Source: IMCC26256 sp046081705 (GTDB lineage Bacteria > Actinomycetota > Acidimicrobiia > IMCC26256). Taken from it: a stretch of 40,904 nucleotides of DNA. The first letter of the stretch is position 1; every line of letters begins with the position of its first letter. This document shows, one piece after another, positions 23,849 through 32,316 of the stretch. Where the stretch lies: positions 1-40,904 of the forward strand of contig JBJTWK010000042.1 in NCBI GenBank assembly GCA_046081705.1, read 5' to 3'. Below the pieces are notes generated by a model, which saw only the letters and a program-made list of their open reading frames with translations, made no database searches and was not told the DNA's origin. A program made the translations under genes and the position numbers.

Positions 23849-24798
23849 GGCGCGACCCGCTCGTACGCGTCGACGATGTCCTGCACGATCCGATGCCGCA
23901 CGACGTCAGCGCTCTCGAGGTCGCAGAACGCCAGGCCCTCGATGCCCTCGAGGATCGGCCGCACCGCGAGCAGACCGGAACGACCCCGGCCGTCGGGCAG
24001 GTCGACCTGGGTCACGTCACCGGTGACGACGATCTTGGAGCCGAAGCCGAGGCGGGTGAGGAACATCTTCATCTGCTCGGCGGTCGTGTTCTGGGCCTCG
24101 TCGAGAATGATGAAGGAGTCGTTGAGCGTGCGCCCCCGCATGTACGCGAGCGGCGCGACCTCGATGACGCCCTTCTCCATGAACCGACCGACCGCCTCCG
24201 GCTCGAGCATGTCGTAGAGCGCGTCGTACAGGGGCCGGAGGTAGGGGTCGACCTTGGCGAGCATGTCGCCGGGCAGGAAACCGAGGCGCTCGCCCGCCTC
24301 CACGGCGGGTCGCGTGAGGATGATCCGCTGCACCTGCTTGGCGAGCAGCGCCTGCACGGCGAGGGCCACGGCGAGGTACGACTTGCCCGTGCCCGCCGGC
24401 CCGATCGCAAACGTGATCGTGTGCTCCCGCACCGCGTCGACGTAGCGCTTCTGGCCGGCGGTCTTGGGTCGGACCGTGCGCCGGCCCTTGACGACCTCGG
24501 TCGTGAGCACCGCCGTCGGCCGCTGGTCGTCCTTCACCATGCGCACGGTACGCGCGACCGACTCCCGATCGAGGTCGTGGCCCTGCTCGAGGAGCACCAC
24601 GAGTTCCTCGAAGAGGCGGGCCACCCGTTCGGCGTCGGTGGCGGGACCGTCGACGGTGATCTCGTTGCCGCGGACGTGGATCGCCACGGGGAACGAGGAC
24701 TCCACGAGCCGAAGCAACTCGTCGCGCTGACCGAGCAGGTCCACCATGAGGTGGTTCCCCGGAACGAGGACCTTGATCTGGGACGTCGAAGCGCTCAC
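23845..24798 (-). CDS. phoH: PhoH-family ATPase
   Basis: A 317-residue PhoH/PhoL protein. An N-terminal KH-like nucleic-acid-binding segment (about 1-90) precedes the P-loop NTPase domain with RPKTAGQKRYVDAV, Walker A GPAGTGKSYLA, LTRPAVEAGERLGFLPGD and the Walker B-like IILDEAQNTT. It is thought to act on RNA with YbeY, consistent with their coupling here. The GTG at 24798 follows TACCCT by nine bases without a ribosome-binding site. A longer frame upstream runs through the bldD gene out of frame and is not real. Confidence 0.95.
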   Translation of the reverse strand: MSASTSQIKVLVPGNHLMVDLLGQRDELLRLVESSFPVAIHVRGNEITVDGPATDAERVARLFEELVVLLEQGHDLDRESVARTVRMVKDDQRPTAVLTTEVVKGRRTVRPKTAGQKRYVDAVREHTITFAIGPAGTGKSYLAVALAVQALLAKQVQRIILTRPAVEAGERLGFLPGDMLAKVDPYLRPLYDALYDMLEPEAVGRFMEKGVIEVAPLAYMRGRTLNDSFIILDEAQNTTAEQMKMFLTRLGFGSKIVVTGDVTQVDLPDGRGRSGLLAVRPILEGIEGLAFCDLESADVVRHRIVQDIVDAYERVAP

Positions 24799-24807
24799 GT
24801 CGTACGG

Positions 24808-24813
24808 AGGGTA
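24808..24813 (-). promoter_or_regulatory. Near-leaderless -10 of phoH
   Basis: TACCCT, nine bases before GTG 24798, in the 40-base gap after bldD. Confidence 0.45.
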
Positions 24814-24838
24814 CTGCGACGCGGCGCCGGCGCGGCGC

Positions 24839-25312
24839 TCAGGCGTTGGCCCGGAGACCGAGCTGATCGAGGCGCTGCGGGAGGTCCTCGGTCCGCCAAC
24901 CGAGGACGGCGGCGAGCACCCGGAGGTCGTCGCGGCGGATGGTGAGCATCCGGCCGTTGAAGTCCTGGCGCTGGAGTTGGATCGTGGCCGCGTACCGGGC
25001 CATGACCGCCGCCTCGGGGTCCTCGATCTCGGCGAGTTGGGTGAGGTCGATCGTGAACCCGGTCTGGGCCTCGGCCTCGGTGAGGTCGATCTCAACCTCC
25101 GGCTCTCGGGGCAGCAGGGTGTCAGCCGGCACGTCGTAGACCTCGGCGAGCCGCATGAGCCGGGGCACCGAGATCGCCCGCTCCCCGCGCTCGTAGGCGC
25201 CGAGGACCGAGGCCTTGAACTCGGTGCGGGACCGCGCCTCCACGTCGTGGAGGGAGAGACCCTTCTGGCGCCGGATCGACCGCAGCCGCTCCCCGACTCC
25301 CGCTTCGCTCAT
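24839..25312 (-). CDS. bldD: BldD-like transcriptional regulator
   Basis: A 157-residue homologue of Streptomyces BldD, the developmental repressor controlled by cyclic di-GMP. The N-terminal XRE-type helix-turn-helix (about 8-68) reads GERLRSIRRQKGLSLHDVE ... VLGAYERGERAISVPRLM. The C-terminal domain contains RYAATIQLQRQDFNGRML and the c-di-GMP signature RXD-X8-RXXD, here R115-x-D117 and R126-xx-D129. An acidic linker (70-85) joins the domains. The ATG at 25312 gives the conserved N-terminus; AGGA lies only three bases upstream. It stands between rsmE and phoH, separated from both by gaps. Confidence 0.9.
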   Translation of the reverse strand: MSEAGVGERLRSIRRQKGLSLHDVEARSRTEFKASVLGAYERGERAISVPRLMRLAEVYDVPADTLLPREPEVEIDLTEAEAQTGFTIDLTQLAEIEDPEAAVMARYAATIQLQRQDFNGRMLTIRRDDLRVLAAVLGWRTEDLPQRLDQLGLRANA

Positions 25313-25374
25313 GTGTCCTATCGCCCCCATGGACTCGCCGTGACGGCCCTGCCCGTGACCGCCCTCCGCCGGGG

Positions 25375-25411
25375 ACCCTAGACGGTGATCCTCAACAGCC
25401 CTAGGGATGCT
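25375..25411 (-). promoter_or_regulatory. Candidate promoter region of bldD
   Basis: Two TANNNT hexamers point toward bldD: TAGCAT (minus 25411-25406) and TAGGGT (25380-25375). They lie 93 and 62 bases before the start. No clear -35 accompanies either. I find no good match to the Streptomyces BldD palindrome nearby. Confidence 0.35.
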
Positions 25412-25477
25412 ACGCGAACCGGTCCGATCCGACCACCCCCGGAACGGATCGATGGCCGTTCGAGCCGCGGCCGGACC

Positions 25478-26215
25478 TCAGGGACGGCGGAGGACCGTGA
25501 GGAGTGCGGCCCCCACGATCGGGGCCGTGTCGGCCCGCAGGATGTGGGGACCGACGGCGAGACGGGCGGCCACCACCAGACCGTCGAGGTCGTCGGGGTC
25601 GAAGCCACCCTCCGGGCCGACGAGCAGGGTCCACCCGCCGTCGACCGGGGCGCACGCGGTCGCCGGTCCCCCGTCGCGGTCGGCGACCACCACCCCGGGT
25701 CGGGCCGCGAGGGAGGCCACGGGGGCCGGGTCGACGACCTCCGGGAGCGAGGCCCGCCGACACTGCGCGGCGGCCTCGTGCGCGATCCGGCGCAGGCGCG
25801 CGCCCTGCTTCGCCGCGCGGTCCCCGGACCACCGCACGACGCTGCGTCGTGTGATGACGGGCAGGATCTCGTCGACGCCGAGTTCGGTGAGGGCGGCGAC
25901 CACACGCTCCGGCTGGTCCCCCTTCGTCGGGGCGAACGCCACTGCGAGTCGGGGGCCCGCGACCGGCTCGGACTCGACGGCACCAGCGGCCCGCACGACG
26001 AGCGCCGAGCCGTCGACCGCGTCGACCGTGCCGACCCGCCAGCGGCCGGCGCCGTCCGCCACGGTGACGACCTCACCGACCCCGAGGCGACGGACACGGG
26101 CGAGGTGGTGACCCTCGGGCCCGTCGATGCGGATCACCTCGTCGGCGATGCGCTCACCGACGAACGCGTGCGCGGCGGCCGGCGTCGCAGCGCACCAGCT
26201 CGGGGCCGGACTCAC
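25478..26215 (-). CDS. rsmE: 16S rRNA (uracil-1498-N3)-methyltransferase RsmE
   Basis: A 245-residue SPOUT methyltransferase. The N-terminal PUA-like part contains EGHHLARVRRLGVGEVV. The knotted C-terminal domain has FAPTKGDQPERVVAALTELG, then the SAM site LLVGPEGGFDPDDLD and ILRADTAPIVGAALL. The GTG at 26215 overlaps the dnaJ stop by four bases, so it is the third gene of the hrcA operon. Confidence 0.95.
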   Translation of the reverse strand: MSPAPSWCAATPAAAHAFVGERIADEVIRIDGPEGHHLARVRRLGVGEVVTVADGAGRWRVGTVDAVDGSALVVRAAGAVESEPVAGPRLAVAFAPTKGDQPERVVAALTELGVDEILPVITRRSVVRWSGDRAAKQGARLRRIAHEAAAQCRRASLPEVVDPAPVASLAARPGVVVADRDGGPATACAPVDGGWTLLVGPEGGFDPDDLDGLVVAARLAVGPHILRADTAPIVGAALLTVLRRP

Positions 26216-27315
26216 TGGAACGCGGAACGCAGCCGCGAGAAGAACCCGTGCTCGGCGGCGTCGGTGATCTCCTCGCCCCGGAGCGCGGCGAAGGCTCGGA
26301 GGATCTCGGCCTCCTCATCGGACAGCCGCTGCGGGATCTCGACGTCGACCTGCACGAGCAGGTCGCCGCGCCCCCGGCCCTGGAGCACCGGCACACCCTG
26401 GCCGCGCTCGCGGAACACCGTGCCGTGCTGGGTGCCGGCGGGCACCTCGATGTCGAGCTCGCCCTCGAGCGTGGCGATCGTGATCGTCGTGCCGAGCGCC
26501 GCGCTCGTCATCGGGATGCGACAGACCTGCACGAGGTCGTTGCCCTCGCGCCGCAGGGTCGGGTGCGGACGCACCCGGACGGTCACGTAGAGGTCGCCGG
26601 GCGCTCCGCCGCGCGGCGCCGCCGGACCGCGCCCGCTGAGGCGGAGCCGCTGCCCCGCGTCGATGCCGCGGGGCACCTCCACCTCGAGGGTGCGCGTGCC
26701 CCGCACGACGCCACCACCCGAGCAGCCCGAGCACGGATCGGGCACGACCGTGCCGAGACCCCGGCAGGTCGAGCACGGGGCCGCGGTCACCAGCTGGCCG
26801 AGGATGGATCGACGGACCTGCCGCACCTCGCCCGCACCACCGCACGTGGCGCACCGCTCGGGATGGGTCCCGGGTGCGCAGCCCGAGCCCGTGCACACCT
26901 CGCACGCGGTCGCGAGCTCCACCTCGACCCGCTTCGTGACGCCGAACGCCGCCTCGACGAGGTCGAGGTCGATGACCGCCTCGGCGTCCGGCGCGCGGGC
27001 CGGCCCGCCGCCCCGCCGGCCGCCGAACGCGTCGCCACCACCGAAGAAGGCCTCGAAGATGTCCCCGAACCCGAACGGATCGCCGGCGCCGCCGCCGGGC
27101 CCGGCCCCCGTGTCGCCGAACGTGTCGAACCGTCGGCGCTTCTCGGGGTCCCCGATGAGCTCGTAGGCGCGGGTGATCTCCTTGAACCGCTCCTCGGCCG
27201 CGGCGTCGCCCGGGTTCGCGTCGGGGTGGCACTCGCGGGCGAGGCGCCGGTAGGCCCGCTTGATGTCGTCCTGGGTCGCGTCGCGCGCGACGCCGAGGAG
27301 CGAGTACGGATCCAT
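26212..27315 (-). CDS. dnaJ: Chaperone protein DnaJ
   Basis: A 367-residue type I DnaJ, the DnaK co-chaperone. The J-domain (1-68) has the essential HPD (ECHPDANPGD). A Gly/Phe-rich region follows (about 69-105). Four CxxCxGxG zinc motifs are present (CEVCTGSG, CATCGGAG, CSTCRGLG, CSGCSGGG), then the two-lobed C-terminal substrate domain. It starts two bases after the hrcA stop. Control by HrcA through the operator at 28377-28403 is inferred. Confidence 0.97.
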   Translation of the reverse strand: MDPYSLLGVARDATQDDIKRAYRRLARECHPDANPGDAAAEERFKEITRAYELIGDPEKRRRFDTFGDTGAGPGGGAGDPFGFGDIFEAFFGGGDAFGGRRGGGPARAPDAEAVIDLDLVEAAFGVTKRVEVELATACEVCTGSGCAPGTHPERCATCGGAGEVRQVRRSILGQLVTAAPCSTCRGLGTVVPDPCSGCSGGGVVRGTRTLEVEVPRGIDAGQRLRLSGRGPAAPRGGAPGDLYVTVRVRPHPTLRREGNDLVQVCRIPMTSAALGTTITIATLEGELDIEVPAGTQHGTVFRERGQGVPVLQGRGRGDLLVQVDVEIPQRLSDEEAEILRAFAALRGEEITDAAEHGFFSRLRSAFQ

Positions 27316-27317
27316 CG

Positions 27318-28337
27318 TCAGTGCGACAGCAGGTTGCCGAGCTGGGCCGACACGGTCGAGACCGCCGCGAGGGCCTGCTGGTAGTCCATGCGGGTCGGGC
27401 CGAGCACCCCGACGGTGCCCGCCACCTCACCCTCGATCGTGTAGGGCGCGAGCACGAGCGAGCAGTCGCGCAACTCGTCGATCCGGTGCTCCGAGCCGAT
27501 GCTGACGCTCACCCCCTGGTCGAGGAGGTCACGGACCAACGACACGACGACGACCTGCTGCTCGAGGAGCTCGAGCAGCGTGGCCGCCGAGCGCGCGGTG
27601 GCGAACGCGTCCTGCTCGGCCGCGATCCGGCTCGCGCCGCCCACGTAGAGCGGATCGTGGCTCGCCTCGGCGCGGCGGTGCAGTGCGAGGTGCGCCGCAG
27701 TGGCGAGGGCGTCGGACGCGGGGTCGCCGCTCGGGCGCGGCGCGGGCGGCACCTGCAGGGTGGCGTCGACGAGGGCGGCGGCGAGCACCTTCTCGGCCAG
27801 CGCCACCTGGTCCATCGAGAGGTCCGGGTCCACGGTGAGCATCTCGCGCTCGACCGCACCGTTCGAGAGGACCGCGATCGCGAGCACCTGACCGGGCTGG
27901 AGCGGCACGAGATCCATGCGCCGGACCCGGGCCGACTCGGTGGGCGGGCCGACGACGACCGCAGCGTGCCGGGTGATGCGGGCGAGCAGTCCGCTCGTCT
28001 CGTGGAGGAGATCCTCGAGCGCGGCGTGCGCGCCCAGGAAGAACTCGGACACCGCGCGCTGCTGGTCGCCCTGGAGGCCCTGGACGGCCGACGGGTCCGC
28101 GAAACGGTCGACGAAGTACCGGTACCCGAGGTCGGTCGGGATGCGTCCGGCCGAGGTGTGCGGCTGGGTGACGTAGCCGTCGCGTTCGAGCGCCGTCATG
28201 TCGTTGCGCACGGTGGCGCTCGACACGCCGAGGCCGGCCGAGCGCGCCACGGCCTGACTGCTCACCGGCTGCGCGGTCTGGATGTGCTCCTCGACGATGG
28301 CCCGGAGGACCTCGCCCCGCCGTTCGTCGACGTCCAC
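27318..28337 (-). CDS. hrcA: Heat-inducible transcription repressor HrcA
   Basis: A 339-residue repressor of heat-shock genes. The N-terminal winged helix has AQPVSSQAVARSAGLGVSSATVRNDMTALE and YVTQPHTSAGRIPTDLGYRYFVD, the family signatures. The C-terminal part is a GAF-like domain. The GTG at 28337 is chosen because GAGGAGGG lies immediately upstream and the product begins just before the conserved DERRGEVLRAIVEEH. A longer frame continuing into the hemW gene is spurious. A CIRCE-like repeat lies 40 bases upstream, so it is probably autoregulated. Confidence 0.95.
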   Translation of the reverse strand: MDVDERRGEVLRAIVEEHIQTAQPVSSQAVARSAGLGVSSATVRNDMTALERDGYVTQPHTSAGRIPTDLGYRYFVDRFADPSAVQGLQGDQQRAVSEFFLGAHAALEDLLHETSGLLARITRHAAVVVGPPTESARVRRMDLVPLQPGQVLAIAVLSNGAVEREMLTVDPDLSMDQVALAEKVLAAALVDATLQVPPAPRPSGDPASDALATAAHLALHRRAEASHDPLYVGGASRIAAEQDAFATARSAATLLELLEQQVVVVSLVRDLLDQGVSVSIGSEHRIDELRDCSLVLAPYTIEGEVAGTVGVLGPTRMDYQQALAAVSTVSAQLGNLLSH

Positions 28338-28376
28338 GACCCTCCTCGGGTGGCCTCGGGTCCGACCGGTCACGTG

Positions 28377-28403
28377 CTGGCAGTCGAGTGTACCGACTGC
28401 CAG
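28377..28403 (-). promoter_or_regulatory. CIRCE-like HrcA operator overlapping a -10
   Basis: A perfect 9-bp inverted repeat with a 9-base spacer: ctggcagtc (28377-28385), spacer, gactgccag (28395-28403). The geometry equals the CIRCE element; each arm matches 6 of 9 bases of the consensus TTAGCACTC. The spacer contains TACACT on the minus strand (28392-28387), a -10 hexamer, so repressor binding would block the promoter of hrcA-dnaJ-rsmE. Confidence 0.85.
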
Positions 28404-28431
28404 CCGACCGGCCCCGGCGGCGGACGGCGGA

Positions 28432-29565
28432 TCAGACGACCGGCACCCCACCGGCGAGCACGAGGCGGGCGGTGATGTCCGAGGCCACGAGGCGCCCGGT
28501 CGGGGTGAGCACCACCCGGTCCCCGGTGCGGCGCACGAGGTCGCCGACGACGAGGGTGGCGACCTCCTCGTCGGCGGCCGGGTCGACCGCCGCGCCGGAC
28601 CGCGTCCGCAGCGCCAACCCGAACGCCTCCTCGGCCACGCCCCCCGGTGCGAGGACCTCGTCGCCCGACGCGGGGTCGACTCCGTCCCGGATGCGTTCGA
28701 TGTACCGCTCGGGCGTGCGGACGTTCCACCACCGGCGACCCGCGCGGTACCCGTGGGCCGCACACCCGGCGGCGCCCCACTCCCCCCCGAGCCAGTACCC
28801 GAGGTTGTGCCGGCACTCCTCGCCCGGCCGCGACCAGTTCGAGATCTCGTACCACTCGTACCCGGCGGCCGCCAGCGCGGCGTCAGCGAGCAGGTAGGCG
28901 TCGGCCTGGTCGTCCTCGTCGACGTCGGGCGCCCCGCCCCGGGCGACGCGACGCCCGAGCGGCGTGCCCGGTTCGACGGTGAGCGCGTACACGCTGAGGT
29001 GCTCGGGGTCGAGGGCGAGCGCCGCGTCGAGCGTGCGCCGCCAGTCGTCGAGGGACTCCCCCGGCGTGCCCGTGATGAGGTCGAGGTTGATGCGCGCGAA
29101 CCCGGCGGCGCGGGCGAGCGCGACCGCACGGTCGACGTTGTCGGGATCGTGGGTGCGGCCGAGGGCCCGGAGCACGTGCGGCGCCATCGACTGGACCCCG
29201 AACGAGAGGCGATCGGCACCCGCCGCCCGGTAGGCGTCGAGGCGGCCCGCGTCGACGGCGTCCGGGTTGCACTCGATCGTGATCTCCGCACCCGGCGCAC
29301 GGTCGATCGCGGCGAGGATGCGGGCCATCTGCGGTCCGTCGAGCAACGACGGGGTACCCCCGCCGAGGAACACCGTCGTCGCCGTCGGGGCCCCCGCCGC
29401 CCGCTGCCGTTCGAGATCGGTCACGACCGCGTCGACGTAGTCGGCGATGAGGTGCGACCGATCCGCCCAGGTGGCGAAGTCGCAGTAGTCGCACCGCACC
29501 GAGCAGAACGGCACGTGCACGTACACCCCGTACGCCTCGCGCTCGGTCGACGGCGTCGTGGTCAT
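28432..29565 (-). CDS. hemW: Heme chaperone / radical SAM protein HemW
   Basis: A 377-residue radical SAM protein of the HemW (formerly HemN-like) family. The cluster motif is C-x3-C-x2-C with a following Cys-free F (HVPFCSVRCDYCDF), then FLGGGTPSLL, ECNPDAVD and RLSFGVQSM. The C-terminal HemN-type domain is present (EEAFGLALRTRSG). HemW binds heme and delivers it to target proteins rather than oxidising coproporphyrinogen. ATG 29565 is used; GTG 29568 is equally possible. Neither has a good ribosome-binding site. Confidence 0.93.
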   Translation of the reverse strand: MTTTPSTEREAYGVYVHVPFCSVRCDYCDFATWADRSHLIADYVDAVVTDLERQRAAGAPTATTVFLGGGTPSLLDGPQMARILAAIDRAPGAEITIECNPDAVDAGRLDAYRAAGADRLSFGVQSMAPHVLRALGRTHDPDNVDRAVALARAAGFARINLDLITGTPGESLDDWRRTLDAALALDPEHLSVYALTVEPGTPLGRRVARGGAPDVDEDDQADAYLLADAALAAAGYEWYEISNWSRPGEECRHNLGYWLGGEWGAAGCAAHGYRAGRRWWNVRTPERYIERIRDGVDPASGDEVLAPGGVAEEAFGLALRTRSGAAVDPAADEEVATLVVGDLVRRTGDRVVLTPTGRLVASDITARLVLAGGVPVV

Positions 29566-29597
29566 CACCGCATCATCGCCCGGCGACGCCGGTCGGG

Positions 29598-30470
29598 TCA
29601 GAACGTGCCGACGACGACCGGGGCCTGTTCGGAGGACACCACGCCCGGCCGAACCTCGTCGGTGATCGCGAACCCGATCGCCGGACCACTGAACCGGAAC
29701 GGCACGGTGTCGGGCGAGGATCCGAGCACGCCGGCCGAGATCGCCGTGGGGTCGGCGGCGTCGCCGACGAGCGCCCAGAGCTGGTAGGTCCGGTCCGCGG
29801 GCAGCCGCTCGAGGTTCGACTCGGTCACGAACCCGGACCCGTCCGGCAGCAGCACGATGCGCGCGCTGCGCCCGCCGATCTGGGAGCGCATCTCGGTGGT
29901 GCGGGCGCCGGGCGTGCGCGCCGCAAGCGCCGCCGCGCTGTCGATCGCGTTGCGGTCGAGCGCCGACGTGAGCTCCTCGACCTGCCGGCTCTGGCGACCG
30001 ACCTCGAGCCCGATGAGCGCGACCACCACGAGGGCCGCGGCCGCCAGCGAGGCGACGACCCGCATCGCCAGGGTGCGACGCTCCCGGGCGGCATCGATCG
30101 GGACCACGACGACGGCGGGCTCATGGGTCCGAGCCTCCGCCGATGCGTCGACGGCCGGAAGGGAGCGGTCCGGGATCTCCGGCATGCGCAGCGGCGGCAG
30201 GTCGGTCGTCGGGTCGGCGACCGGCAGCACGAGCCGGGGCGGTTCGTCCTCGAGCGAGGCGACGATGGAGTGCCACAGGCCGGAGGGCGCGTCGGCCCCG
30301 GCGAACGCCAGCATCGAAGCGGTCTCGCGGTACTGGGCCACCTCGGCCCGCGCCTCGGGGTGCGCCTCGAGGTAGCGCTCGATCTGCTCGGCCTCGTCGG
30401 CGTCGACCGCGTCGAGGGCGTAGGCGCCCAGGAGGTCCTCGAGTTCGGCGGGGGTGCGTTCACGCGCCAC
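29598..30470 (-). CDS. Anti-sigma factor of the RskA family
   Basis: A 290-residue membrane-bound anti-sigma factor. The N-terminal cytoplasmic sigma-binding helices (1-70) begin LEDLLGAYALDAVDADEAEQ and lack a zinc-binding HxxxCxxC. A Pro-rich linker, a single membrane helix (about 134-156) and the extracytoplasmic RskA domain follow (RTYQLWALVG, AISAGVLG, FAITDEVRPG near the end). Its GTG overlaps the sigma gene by 11 bases, so the two are made together. Release of the sigma factor by regulated proteolysis is known for the family and inferred here. Confidence 0.93.
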   Translation of the reverse strand: MARERTPAELEDLLGAYALDAVDADEAEQIERYLEAHPEARAEVAQYRETASMLAFAGADAPSGLWHSIVASLEDEPPRLVLPVADPTTDLPPLRMPEIPDRSLPAVDASAEARTHEPAVVVVPIDAARERRTLAMRVVASLAAAALVVVALIGLEVGRQSRQVEELTSALDRNAIDSAAALAARTPGARTTEMRSQIGGRSARIVLLPDGSGFVTESNLERLPADRTYQLWALVGDAADPTAISAGVLGSSPDTVPFRFSGPAIGFAITDEVRPGVVSSEQAPVVVGTF

Positions 30471-31044
30471 TGCCGACCACCCCCGTCTCCACGAGCGCGC
30501 CCCGCAGGCGCGTCAGGCCCGACCGGATCCGGCTCTTGATCGTGCCCTCCGGCACGCCGAGCATGGCTGCGACCTCGCGGTAGGTGTGCCCGCCGAAGTA
30601 GGCGAGTTCGATCGCCTCGCGCTCGCCGTCGGCGAGCGTCGACAGGGCGGCCCGGATCTGATCGCCCACGGCCATGTCGATGACCTCACGCTCGAGGTCG
30701 TACCCCGACTCGGCGTTGAGCCGGGCCTCGCGCTCCTCGCGCCGCCGCCGGGAACTCTCCGAGCGGATGAGGTCGACGGACCGACCGTGGGTCTGCGCGA
30801 GCAGGTACGAGCGGAGCGTGCCGCGGTCCGGGTCGAACTTCTCCGGATCATTCCAGAGCCGCAGGATGACCTCCTGCACCACCTCCTCGGCCATGGACCG
30901 ATCGCCGACGAGGCGATGGGCGAGTCCGAACGCGGCTCCGCCGTGCCGTCGGTAGGCCTCGGCCAGGGCTTCCTGGCTGTACCGCCCGATCGCCACGACG
31001 AGCTTGGCGTCACTGGCCTCGCGGAGATCTTCGATGCGCATCAT
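30460..31044 (-). CDS. ECF sigma factor (SigK-like)
   Basis: A 194-residue extracytoplasmic-function sigma factor. Region 2 has LAHRLVGDRSMAEEVVQEV and LRLWNDPEKFDPDRGTLRSYL; region 4 ends with YREVAAMLGVPEGTIKSRI and a C-terminal LTRLR. There is no SnoaL or other extra domain. Tandem ATGs at 31044 and 31041 are possible starts, with only AGG as ribosome-binding site. It pairs with the downstream RskA-type gene and is divergent from the acyl-CoA dehydrogenase. The signal is not evident. Confidence 0.93.
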   Translation of the reverse strand: MMRIEDLREASDAKLVVAIGRYSQEALAEAYRRHGGAAFGLAHRLVGDRSMAEEVVQEVILRLWNDPEKFDPDRGTLRSYLLAQTHGRSVDLIRSESSRRRREEREARLNAESGYDLEREVIDMAVGDQIRAALSTLADGEREAIELAYFGGHTYREVAAMLGVPEGTIKSRIRSGLTRLRGALVETGVVGSGA

Positions 31045-31143
31045 TGTGGCCTACGGGGCGGAGCACCACTCCGGATCACTCGTGGTGGTGGACGGCCATT
31101 CCGTGGGGGCGGCCCCGTCGGGCCCGGCCCGGCGGCGCTGGCC

Positions 31144-31149
31144 TAGGTT
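31144..31149 (+). promoter_or_regulatory. Leaderless-type -10 of the acyl-CoA dehydrogenase
   Basis: TAGGTT, seven bases before ATG 31157, in the 112-base divergent gap. A ggagcac-type short repeat near 31061 faces the sigma gene, but I cannot assign it. Confidence 0.5.
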
Positions 31150-31156
31150 CGCGACC

Positions 31157-32296
31157 ATGGCCGAGTCCCCCGCCGAGTCCCCCGAGGCCGCCGCGGCGCG
31201 GGCCGAGGTCCGGGCCCTGCTCGAGGAGGTCGCGCCCGGCGGGGTCTTCCCGGCGGACTGGAACCGCCGGATGGCCGCGGCCGGGTACGTGGCTCCGCAC
31301 TGGCCCGCGCCGTGGGGCCGGGGGGCCTCCCCCGCCGCCCAACTCGCCATCGACGCCGAGCTCCGGGCGGCCGGTGCACCCCGACCGATGAACCCGATCG
31401 GCATCGGGTGGGCGGGCCCGACCCTGCTCGTCGCCGGCACCCCCGAGCAGCACGAACGGTGGCTCCCCGGCCTCCTCGACGGTTCGGAGCTCTGGTGCCA
31501 GCTCTTCAGCGAGCCCGGGGCCGGTTCGGACCTCGCGTCCCTGCGCACCACCGCGGTGCGCGACGGCGACGAGTTCGTGGTGAACGGCCAGAAGGTGTGG
31601 ACCACGATCGGTCACTTCGCCCGGTGGGGCATCCTCCTCGCCCGGACCGATCCGGACGCCGACGTGCACCGCGGGATCACGTACTTCGTGCTCGACATGC
31701 ATGCACCCGGTGTGGAGGTGCGCCCACTCGTGCAGATGACGGGGACGCACGAGTTCAACGAGGTGTTCTTCACCGATGTGCGCGTCCCGGCGGCCAACGT
31801 CGTCGGCGAGGTGCACGACGGGTGGCGCCTCGCGAAGGTCACGCTCGGCAACGAACGGGTCTCGCTGTCGGGCGAGGGCGCGCTCTGGGGTCGCGGCCCG
31901 ACCGCCGGCGACCTCGTGCGCATCGTGCGCGACCACGGCGGCCTCGACGACCCGGTGCTGCGGCAACGCCTCGTCCGTGTCCACATCGAGGGCGAGGTGC
32001 TCCGCTACATCCGCATGCGCAGCGTCGCTGCGATGCTGCGCGGCCTCGAGCCCGGACCCGAGGCGAGCGTGCGCAAGGCGCTCGCCGACGAGCACGGCCA
32101 GCACGTGATGGCACTCGCGCTCGAACTCGCCGGCAGCGACGGCCTGCTCGCCCAGCACGGCCCGCTCGGCGATCCCGACCCGATGTGGGCGTACGGGTTC
32201 CTCTACTCGCCCGCGCTCACGATCGGGGGCGGGACGAGCGAGGTGCAGCGCTCGATCCTCGGCGAGCGCGTGCTCGGCCTCCCGCGCGACACCTGA
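31157..32296 (+). CDS. Acyl-CoA dehydrogenase family protein
   Basis: A 379-residue flavoenzyme that introduces a 2,3-double bond into an acyl-CoA thioester. The three-part ACAD fold is visible: an N-terminal helical domain with WPAPWGRGASP, the middle beta domain with CQLFSEPGAGSDLASLRT and GQKVWTTIGHFARWGILLART, and the C-terminal helical domain ending TIGGGTSEVQRSILGERVLGLP. The substrate (fatty acyl, steroid side chain or other) cannot be told from sequence. It stands alone on plus between a sigma factor and lepA, with no other beta-oxidation gene nearby. The start is the ATG with TAGGTT seven bases upstream; a longer frame covers the divergent promoter and is not used. Confidence 0.9.
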   Translation: MAESPAESPEAAAARAEVRALLEEVAPGGVFPADWNRRMAAAGYVAPHWPAPWGRGASPAAQLAIDAELRAAGAPRPMNPIGIGWAGPTLLVAGTPEQHERWLPGLLDGSELWCQLFSEPGAGSDLASLRTTAVRDGDEFVVNGQKVWTTIGHFARWGILLARTDPDADVHRGITYFVLDMHAPGVEVRPLVQMTGTHEFNEVFFTDVRVPAANVVGEVHDGWRLAKVTLGNERVSLSGEGALWGRGPTAGDLVRIVRDHGGLDDPVLRQRLVRVHIEGEVLRYIRMRSVAAMLRGLEPGPEASVRKALADEHGQHVMALALELAGSDGLLAQHGPLGDPDPMWAYGFLYSPALTIGGGTSEVQRSILGERVLGLPRDT

Positions 32297-32316
32297 GCCG
32301 CGGCACGGCTCCGGCG

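Noticed and set aside
25338..25360. Repeated CGTGAC words upstream of bldD as a possible BldD autoregulatory site
   Set aside because: They are direct, not inverted, repeats and do not fit the Streptomyces BldD palindrome spacing.
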